A DNA stretch of 8,506 nt from Coriobacteriales bacterium (GTDB lineage Bacteria > Actinomycetota > Coriobacteriia > Coriobacteriales > UBA8131), in the NCBI GenBank assembly GCA_031272005.1, contig JAISUQ010000144.1:1-8506 (forward strand), in the 5' to 3' direction. The notes below the pieces were generated by a model. The model had not been told where the DNA came from. It saw nothing but the letters and a program-made list of their open reading frames with translations, and did no database searches. The translations under genes were made by a program, and so were the position numbers. Of this stretch, positions 1-4,307 are shown one piece after another (positions within the stretch are counted from its first letter, which is position 1; each line of letters starts with the position of its first letter).

Positions 1-120
1 GATGCTTTCGGGGTCCAGGGACAAAAGCTCTGCCACCAGCTTGCGCAAAAGGTCCTGATGCTTGACGAAGAGCAGCTTGAACAGCACATCGTTGGTCATT
101 TTGTATTCAAGACTGGCCAT
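1..120 (-). CDS. Rpn / PD-(D/E)XK-family putative transposase nuclease, N-terminal fragment (partial)
   Basis: Forty codons are visible, from an ATG at 118-120 to the window edge, in frame without a stop. The peptide contains MTNDVLFKLLFVKHQDLL followed by a Leu-rich helix. This matches what I recall as the N-terminus of the Rpn/PD-(D/E)XK transposase-like family (PF12784 type), where the M-T-N-D-x-x-F-K motif opens the protein. Members are recombination-promoting endonucleases often scattered in many copies through genomes, and their in vivo role is debated. An AAGGAG ribosome binding site (plus-strand 131-136) lies 10 nt before the ATG. A second in-frame ATG eight codons in could also start the protein. 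The catalytic D/E-x-K residues lie beyond the window, so activity cannot be judged. Confidence 0.75.
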   Translation of the reverse strand, partial: MASLEYKMTNDVLFKLLFVKHQDLLRKLVAELLSLDPESI

Positions 121-167
121 GTGGCGGATACTCCTTATGGCTAGGGTAACGGGCGACTATTGGTGTT

Positions 168-199
168 ATCTTAGCATATGTTGACCATGATTCATGGTC
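168..199 (-). promoter_or_regulatory. Candidate promoter and overlapping 17-bp palindrome upstream of the Rpn-type gene
   Basis: On the minus strand an extended -10 element reads TGCTAAGAT (plus 168-176), about 48 nt before the ATG at 120. A perfect inverted repeat, GACCATGA-T-TCATGGTC, occupies 183-199. This is where a -35 box would sit for a 17-bp spacer, and no good -35 hexamer is present. The geometry fits a repressor or activator operator, but no cognate regulator is in the window. The palindrome is seen directly; the regulatory role is inferred. Confidence 0.35.
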
Positions 200-237
200 G
201 CCGAGTTGTATAGGCATCACATTACGTAGCAATAAAT

Positions 238-263
238 GGAACCCCTGCCAAAGCAGGGGTTCC
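238..263 (-). terminator. Rho-independent terminator for the FAD reductase gene
   Basis: GGAACCCCTGC and GCAGGGGTTCC form a perfect 11-bp stem around a CAAA loop, 57 bp past the stop codon of the minus-strand reductase. On the minus strand the stem is followed by ATTTATTGCT, a short T-rich but interrupted tract. In the plus direction it is followed by a G-rich run, so termination of minus-strand transcription is the better reading. It also insulates the Rpn-type gene from read-through. Confidence 0.7.
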
Positions 264-320
264 GGGGGTGTTTGGAGAAGGTTGTTGCGGGCTTGGGCTA
301 TGGGATTCTGCAGGGTCTCG

Positions 321-2069
321 CTAGGCGCCGATTTCGGCGAAGGTCCAGTCGGATTTGGCGGCTACTCGACCGGAGACGTAGCCGTGGAAGAAGGCCCAGC
401 CGTTGCATAAGCCACCGACGGTCATCTGGTAACCGCTGCCCAGGCGCCAGCCCACTGTGTTGCCGGCGGCGAACAGATGGGGAATAGGCTCCCAGTTCTT
501 ATCCAGCACATGACAATAGCGATCAATCTTCACGCCGCTGGAGGTGCAGTAGAAGTGGCTCTGGGCTTTGACCGCCTTGTAGGGTGCGCCTTCCACCGGG
601 CCGAGGTACTTGGGCAGCTTGCCGAAGTCATCGTCGATGCCGCTGGCGCAAATCTCGTTGTAGCGGTCAACAGTGGCGCGCAGTACGGCCGGGTCGATAT
701 CGATCTGGGCAGCCAGGTCCTCAATGGTATCAGCGGTGTAGACTTCAGAGGTCATGGCCACCATTTCGTCCCAAGCTGAGGAGGGGATAGGCGCCAATGT
801 ACCGGGCATCTCGAAGTCGTTGGTGGCGATAATCTGCCAATAGTAGTTCAGACCGGCGGGCAACTCAGCAATAAGGTGGGTGTGGTCCAGCCAGGATGAG
901 GCCTCGTTGCGGAAGCGCCGTCCCTCGGTATCCACATGCAGGAAAGGCCACCACCAGTAGCCGGTGTCCTCCCAGGATTGGAAGGACGGGTCGATTTGCT
1001 CCATCACCGCGCCGGCCCAGCAGAGCATCTTGTGGCCGGTGCCGTCGTCCATTGTTTCCTTGGTGGTGATGGGAGAAGTCTCGGTGACGCGGGCGTTATA
1101 GACTCCGAAGTTCTTGGCGTAGTTAGCCAGCCAGGGGTTGGCAAAGGCCCGCATCATCTCGTCATTGCCACCGTAGGAACCGGTGGCCACGACCACGCCG
1201 CCGGAGGCTTTGTAGTACACATAATCGCCATCATCGTCTTTCTGGGCGATGACGCCGGTGACGGTGCCGTCCGCATCCTGGGTGAGCACGCGGGCAGTGG
1301 TGTTGTAGTGGATCTCGCCGCCATTGTCCTCAATCCATTTGTGAATCAGGTTATTGAAGACCTCCAGGTTGTCCTGGCCGGTATCGTCGAAGTTGACATG
1401 GCTGGCGAGATTCTGCATCAGCTCATACTTCTTCTCCGGGCCGGGTACTTCGCCAGTGGCTGTGGCGATGACACCGGCAGGCTGGAGGATGACCTCGTTA
1501 ATCTCGTCGAGCACCTCGCCGCTGTGCCAGACCCAGGCTGCCAGCAGATCCTGGGCGCAGCGCCCCTGCAGTTGGTTGAAGATCAGCTGGTAGAGTTCGT
1601 ATTTGTCGATGGGCGGTTGGCCCTGGTCGGCCTGGCATTTGGAGTTGGAGAAACCGATGCCACTGCCGGAGATGTGCGCGGTGCCGTTGCGCTCCAACAG
1701 GATGGTCTTGGCACCCTGTTTGACAGCGCTGTAGCCGGCAATCTCGCCGGCCACGGCTGCGCCGATGACGATAACGTCGGCTTCGATGGTTTCCACGCAG
1801 TCTTCGGGAGTGAGGGCGGGCGGGGTGCCCAGCCAGTCGATGGGGTTGCGGCTGTCTGCTAGGGCGGGGTACTTGCTGGTGTCCAGCGTGGCGCTGCCGC
1901 CCGAGCCGCTGGAATCACCGCTACCGCTGCCGCCGGCGTTGGAGCCGCCGCTTCCCGCTGCATCTGGTGTGCACGCTGCCAGCGCTCCCGCGCCGACCGC
2001 CGCCGCGCCGGCAACGGCCGCGCCCTTGAGGAATGACCGTCTGTCGAGCATGCTCTTGTTGTCATCCAT
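321..2069 (-). CDS. Tat-exported FAD-dependent reductase lipoprotein (fumarate reductase flavoprotein superfamily, substrate unknown)
   Basis: The product has 582 residues. The N-terminus carries a twin-arginine signal (RRSFLKG, residues 10-16), an Ala-rich hydrophobic stretch and a lipobox LAAC with Cys33. This predicts a folded, flavin-loaded lipoprotein on the outer face of the membrane. A Gly/Ser linker (about 38-60) follows. The Rossmann FAD motif starts near 98 (ADVIVIGAAVAGEIAG) and the second FAD-binding region reads GGVVVATGSYGGN (290-302). A GRRFRNEAS segment (383-391) and a C-terminal GVKID...LFAAGNT...SGY block (512-547) complete the flavocytochrome c/fumarate reductase/KstD fold. 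Compared with Shewanella fumarate reductase (recalled), the proton-relay Arg falls at Trp393 and an active-site His at Cys508, so fumarate is an unlikely substrate. Tyr547 sits where related reductases and ketosteroid dehydrogenases use Tyr. A GTG directly upstream (2072) is an alternative start; ATG 2069 is preferred because AAGGA (plus 2078-2082) lies 8 nt away. No haem or FMN-domain partner is adjacent, so the electron donor is unknown. Confidence 0.88.
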   Translation of the reverse strand: MDDNKSMLDRRSFLKGAAVAGAAAVGAGALAACTPDAAGSGGSNAGGSGSGDSSGSGGSATLDTSKYPALADSRNPIDWLGTPPALTPEDCVETIEADVIVIGAAVAGEIAGYSAVKQGAKTILLERNGTAHISGSGIGFSNSKCQADQGQPPIDKYELYQLIFNQLQGRCAQDLLAAWVWHSGEVLDEINEVILQPAGVIATATGEVPGPEKKYELMQNLASHVNFDDTGQDNLEVFNNLIHKWIEDNGGEIHYNTTARVLTQDADGTVTGVIAQKDDDGDYVYYKASGGVVVATGSYGGNDEMMRAFANPWLANYAKNFGVYNARVTETSPITTKETMDDGTGHKMLCWAGAVMEQIDPSFQSWEDTGYWWWPFLHVDTEGRRFRNEASSWLDHTHLIAELPAGLNYYWQIIATNDFEMPGTLAPIPSSAWDEMVAMTSEVYTADTIEDLAAQIDIDPAVLRATVDRYNEICASGIDDDFGKLPKYLGPVEGAPYKAVKAQSHFYCTSSGVKIDRYCHVLDKNWEPIPHLFAAGNTVGWRLGSGYQMTVGGLCNGWAFFHGYVSGRVAAKSDWTFAEIGA

Positions 2070-2153
2070 CACAGTATTCCTTTCTTCCTGGTGCTTTTCG
2101 GCACCTGTCCCTTACCGGCAACCCGTCCCCTGGGCACCGGATATCCTGAACAA

Positions 2154-2159
2154 AGTATA
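2154..2159 (-). promoter_or_regulatory. Candidate -10 box for the FAD reductase gene
   Basis: The minus strand reads TATACT here, five of six matches to the consensus, about 85 nt before the start codon. No recognisable -35 hexamer lies 16-18 bp upstream. If the box is real, transcription probably needs an activator. The leader RNA would be roughly 75-80 nt. Confidence 0.35.
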
Positions 2160-2228
2160 GCTCAGAATTGTTGGTATTTCATTTCTGCGCAATGGACTTA
2201 TTATGGATTTGGTGTGCAGACACTTTAA

Positions 2229-2242
2229 GATGCTGCAGCATC
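2229..2242. promoter_or_regulatory. 14-bp perfect palindrome in the divergent intergenic region (candidate operator)
   Basis: GATGCTGCAGCATC is fully self-complementary. Its centre is about 76 bp upstream of the reductase -10 box and about 60 bp upstream of the tRNA-Arg promoter. A dyad of this size between divergent units is a reasonable binding site for a dimeric regulator. No regulator gene is visible nearby, and no family is assigned. Confidence 0.35.
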
Positions 2243-2289
2243 ACCACCACAACCGCCATTACAACTGCCATTACCGCCGCCTGCACTGA
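2230..2289 (+). other. His-rich 19-codon mini-ORF, possibly fortuitous
   Basis: An ATG-to-TGA frame encodes MLQHHHHNRHYNCHYRRLH, with 7 His among 19 residues. It superficially resembles a his-operon leader peptide. No Shine-Dalgarno precedes the ATG; the upstream bases read ACTTTAAG. A good tRNA promoter starts one base after the stop, and no histidine gene follows. The His codons come largely from a 12-bp tandem repeat, so chance is the likelier explanation. Confidence 0.15.
2251..2274. repeat. Two-copy 12-bp tandem repeat
   Basis: AACCGCCATTAC at 2251-2262 is followed immediately by AACTGCCATTAC at 2263-2274, with one mismatch. It lies beside the 14-bp palindrome between the reductase and the tRNA promoter. 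It could be a pair of regulator half-sites spaced by about one helical turn, or simple slippage. Confidence 0.5.
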
Positions 2290-2317
2290 TTGACTGGTGG
2301 CAGCGGCCCGATAATAC
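2290..2317 (+). promoter_or_regulatory. Promoter of tRNA-Arg(TCT)
   Basis: TTGACT (2290-2295) and TAATAC (2312-2317) are separated by 16 bp, a good housekeeping sigma factor match. The expected start is near 2324, giving a leader of about 25 nt before the tRNA. A second possibility is the extended -10 TGGTAGAAT ending at 2339, which would place the start near 2346. Confidence 0.6.
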
Positions 2318-2349
2318 AGCTGGCGGTTTTTGGTAGAATGCTACAAGAC

Positions 2350-2426
2350 GCGCCCGTAGCTCAGCTGGATAGAGTCACAGACTTCTAATCTGTTTGCCGC
2401 AGGTTCGAATCCTGCCGGGCGCGCCA
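2350..2426 (+). tRNA. tRNA-Arg, anticodon TCT
   Basis: The 77-nt cloverleaf includes an encoded CCA. The acceptor stem GCGCCCG pairs with CGGGCGC, with discriminator G. The D stem is GCTC/GAGT with one G-T pair. The anticodon stem ACAGA/TCTGT closes the loop CTTCTAA, giving anticodon TCT, which reads AGA. The T arm is GCAGG-TTCGAAT-CCTGC. All stems close without mismatches apart from the wobble. A degenerate second copy lies about 40 bp downstream, and tRNA-Leu follows on the same strand. Confidence 0.96.
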
Positions 2427-2466
2427 AAGGGTTTGGAATCGTAGTTGTGCTACCATCCTACCAGAC

Positions 2467-2529
2467 GCGCTCGCAATCTCCCTGCTCCACAAACAGCCCA
2501 CGGGGCTGTTTGGTCTGCCGGGCGCGCCA
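2467..2529 (+). pseudogene. Degenerate shortened copy of tRNA-Arg (pseudo-tRNA)
   Basis: This 63-nt segment keeps both acceptor strands of the upstream tRNA-Arg. GCGCTCG pairs fully with CGGGCGC, the single change giving a G-T wobble, and discriminator G and CCA are intact. The 3' end is part of a 21-bp exact repeat (2412-2432 and 2515-2535). The 5' flank plus first seven bases (2458-2473) match 2341-2356 at 14 of 16 positions. The anticodon stem region keeps ACAG...CTGTTTG, but the stem has become ACAGCCC/GGGCTGT with loop ACG. The T arm is lost, including TTCGAAT. It therefore cannot be a normal tRNA. It is either a decayed tandem duplicate or a tRNA-derived structured element. Confidence 0.65.
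2490..2512 (+). terminator. Terminator-like hairpin inside the pseudo-tRNA
   Basis: CAAACAGCCC and GGGCTGTTTG form a perfect 10-bp stem with an ACG loop, about 65 nt past the tRNA-Arg CCA end. The A-rich 5' base and T-rich 3' base are typical of intrinsic terminators, but the tract after the stem is GTCTG rather than T-rich. It may end or attenuate tRNA-Arg transcription. It occupies the place of the anticodon stem-loop in the degenerate tRNA copy. Confidence 0.4.
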
Positions 2530-2544
2530 AAGGGTATTGTTAAT

Positions 2545-2629
2545 GCGGGCGTGGCGGAATTGGCAGACGCGCCAGGTTTAGGTCCTGGTGGGGAAACCCG
2601 TGGGAGTTCAAGTCTCTTCGCCCGCACCA
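2545..2629 (+). tRNA. tRNA-Leu, anticodon TAG
   Basis: The 85-nt class II tRNA has an encoded CCA. The acceptor GCGGGCG pairs with CGCCCGC, with discriminator A as expected for Leu. The anticodon stem CCAGG/CCTGG encloses TTTAGGT, anticodon TAG, which reads CUA and by wobble other CUN codons. A long variable arm (TGGGGAAACCCGT region) confirms class II. The T arm is GGGAG-TTCAAGT-CTCTT with two wobble pairs. It has no obvious promoter of its own and may be co-transcribed from the tRNA-Arg promoter. Confidence 0.96.
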
Positions 2630-2639
2630 GAAATGACGT

Positions 2640-2657
2640 CTACCGCCAGAGCGGTAG
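2640..2657 (+). terminator. Hairpin after tRNA-Leu, weak terminator or processing structure
   Basis: CTACCGC and GCGGTAG form a perfect 7-bp stem with a CAGA loop, 10 nt after the tRNA-Leu CCA. No T tract follows (GCTGCAAG), so intrinsic termination would be inefficient. It may mark the 3' boundary of the tRNA transcript, or simply allow read-through into the diguanylate cyclase gene. Confidence 0.35.
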
Positions 2658-2699
2658 GCTGCAAGATAGGACGCACAGAGGGGGCTTCAGATAGAAAGC

Positions 2700-4247
2700 T
2701 TGGTAATCATCTTCCAGTACGGGGTGGCGATTGTCGCCACCGCCATCGCGGTCTATGCCCTGACGCTCTGGCATCAGCGACGCATGATGTACTTTGCGCT
2801 GTTCTCGCTGGTTGTCGCCCTGCAGACGTATGGCTATCTGTTTGAGGTTACAGCCAGCGACCTGGACGGCGCCATTATCGCGGTCAAAGTCACCTACCTG
2901 GGATCGCCCTTCCTCGGCTCGCTGTACTACCTCTTTGCCCGGGACTTCGCCAATCAACCGCAGCTTAAGCGCTGGCAAGCTATATTGCTATTAGGCATCC
3001 CGGCCATCTTTACCCTGGCGGTGCTGGTCTATCCCTACTCCACAGCTTACTACGCCGACCTCGGGCAGGTCTTCGCCGGAGAAGACGGCAACTGGCAGCA
3101 TCATCTGGTAGTCAGTCCGGGGCTTTTATACTTCCCCTGCTTTGCCTTCAACTTCTGCTTCACCATCCTTGGTACAGTGGCCCTGCTCAGGGGCTTTGTG
3201 CGCGAGCAGCGCCACGAGGCCCGGGTCATCTTCATCATCGCCTGCGTGCTGCCCATCGTCACCCAAACCATCAAGATCATCGACATCCTGCCCGGCGGCT
3301 GGAATCCCATGCCCACCGTGCTGACCATCACCATCGCCCTGCTTGGCTGGTACCTGGCTCGCTTCAGGCAGACGGAGTGGCAGAGCACCGGCCGCGAGCT
3401 GATTGTGGAGAACATGCGCGACGGCTTTATCCTGGCGGATAACAAAGGTCGGCTGTTGGACTCCAACCTGGTGGCTCAGCGCTACTTCCCAGCTTTGGCT
3501 ACCGCAGCGGTTGGACAGCCGCTGGCCGAGATTGAGGATTTTCCCAGCGATGCGCTGGGACAGGAAGGCCTCTCCGATATGAAGCGGGAGATCGACGGTA
3601 CAACGCTCTACCTGCGCCTCTCAGCTTCGCCGCTGATCAGCAGCGGCATCCGCCGCGGCACCAGCCTGCTGATTTTCGACAACACCGAGAACCAGCAGAT
3701 GCTGCAGAAGCTGACCCGCCTGGCTCGCCACGATGAGCTGACCACCATCTTCAATCGCGCCACCTTCTTTGATGAGGCCGCCCGCAGCTTCGATCTCTGT
3801 CAGCGCACGCCCGGCATGCAGGGTTGCGCCCTGATGCTGGACATCGACTTCTTCAAGCAGGTCAACGACACCTATGGCCATGCCGCCGGCGACGAGGTGC
3901 TGCGCTACATGGGTCGCTTCATCATCTCCCGCCTGCGCCATACCGACATCTGCGGTCGCTACGGCGGCGAGGAACTCTGCGCCTGGCTGCCCGGTACCTC
4001 CGAAGCCGGCGCCCTGAAGGTGGCCGAGGAGTGCCGCGAGCTTATCTCCGCCCATGATTTCCAGGCGGCCGGTCAGGACTTCAAGGTGACGGTCAGCATC
4101 GGCCTGGCTTCCACCGAGAACGCCGCGCCCGCCAACTTTGCCGACCTGATGCATAAAGCCGACGCCGCCCTCTACCGCGCCAAACACAACGGCCGCAACC
4201 AGGTGCGGGTCTTTGACTCGCCTATTGACCCGCCAATGGCGAATTGA
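2700..4247 (+). CDS. Membrane diguanylate cyclase: 7TM sensor, PAS-like region, GGDEF
   Basis: The product has 515 residues. Residues 4-222 hold seven hydrophobic segments (about 4-22, 31-49, 66-81, 92-111, 141-163, 175-195, 204-222), resembling the N-terminal 7TM module of some histidine kinases (PF16927 type). A PAS-like segment follows at about 232-335 (ENMRDGFILADNKGRLLDSN). The GGDEF domain spans about 343-506. It has metal-site Asp381 (MLDIDFFKQVND), signature GGEEL (422-426, Leu where Phe is usual) and an RxxD inhibitory site R413-D416 five residues upstream. It should therefore make c-di-GMP from two GTP and be product-inhibited, with output set by a ligand at the membrane domain. The TTG start follows an in-frame stop at 2667. 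No close Shine-Dalgarno exists (GAGGGGG is 15 nt away), so GTG 2724 is an alternative. The next gene's promoter overlaps its 3' end. No c-di-GMP effector is adjacent. Confidence 0.9.
   Translation: MVIIFQYGVAIVATAIAVYALTLWHQRRMMYFALFSLVVALQTYGYLFEVTASDLDGAIIAVKVTYLGSPFLGSLYYLFARDFANQPQLKRWQAILLLGIPAIFTLAVLVYPYSTAYYADLGQVFAGEDGNWQHHLVVSPGLLYFPCFAFNFCFTILGTVALLRGFVREQRHEARVIFIIACVLPIVTQTIKIIDILPGGWNPMPTVLTITIALLGWYLARFRQTEWQSTGRELIVENMRDGFILADNKGRLLDSNLVAQRYFPALATAAVGQPLAEIEDFPSDALGQEGLSDMKREIDGTTLYLRLSASPLISSGIRRGTSLLIFDNTENQQMLQKLTRLARHDELTTIFNRATFFDEAARSFDLCQRTPGMQGCALMLDIDFFKQVNDTYGHAAGDEVLRYMGRFIISRLRHTDICGRYGGEELCAWLPGTSEAGALKVAEECRELISAHDFQAAGQDFKVTVSIGLASTENAAPANFADLMHKADAALYRAKHNGRNQVRVFDSPIDPPMAN
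4231..4241. promoter_or_regulatory. Candidate ClgR-type activator site upstream of tig-clpP-clpX
   Basis: CGCCAATGGCG is an odd-length palindrome fitting the core CGCYNANRGCG that I recall for ClgR, the actinobacterial activator of clp genes. The outer W/S positions of the longer consensus do not fit. It lies within the last codons of the cyclase gene, centred near -38 relative to the start predicted from the TATAAT box. It is flanked by two ATTGACC copies (4224-4230, 4243-4249). Position and an absent -35 box suit an activator; the regulator itself is not seen. Confidence 0.35.
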
Positions 4248-4261
4248 CCGGCTGAATGTAC

Positions 4262-4267
4262 TATAAT
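4262..4267 (+). promoter_or_regulatory. -10 box of the tig-clpP-clpX operon
   Basis: A consensus TATAAT sits 40 bp before the trigger factor start codon. The hexamer 17 bp upstream (GCGAAT) is not a -35 match, and the nearby TTGACC (4244-4249) leaves only a 12-bp spacer. The promoter is probably activator-dependent, giving a leader of about 30 nt. Confidence 0.55.
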
Positions 4268-4307
4268 ATCTGAGTTTGCCCAATTTGAGAGAAGAAGGAA
4301 GTTGACC

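Noticed and set aside
936..1862. Plus-strand open frame (308 codons) opposite the FAD reductase
   Set aside because: The minus-strand reductase has clear signal, lipobox and FAD motifs; the plus-strand product has none and reflects codon bias.
2230..2328. Histidine attenuator formed by the His-rich frame and overlapping hairpins (ACCGCC at 2273-2278 pairing with GGCGGT before a T run)
   Set aside because: Alternative pairings can be drawn, but a strong promoter (TTGACT-16-TAATAC) lies inside the supposed attenuator, there is no ribosome binding site, and the downstream genes are tRNA-Arg and tRNA-Leu, not histidine genes.
2467..2529. A third functional tRNA gene
   Set aside because: No T arm or TTCGAAT loop, no D stem, and the central stem-loop has a 3-nt loop with no anticodon.
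3621..4283. Antisense open frame opposite the GGDEF domain
   Set aside because: It is the complement of a GGDEF domain with all signature residues; the reverse product has no motif or ribosome binding site.
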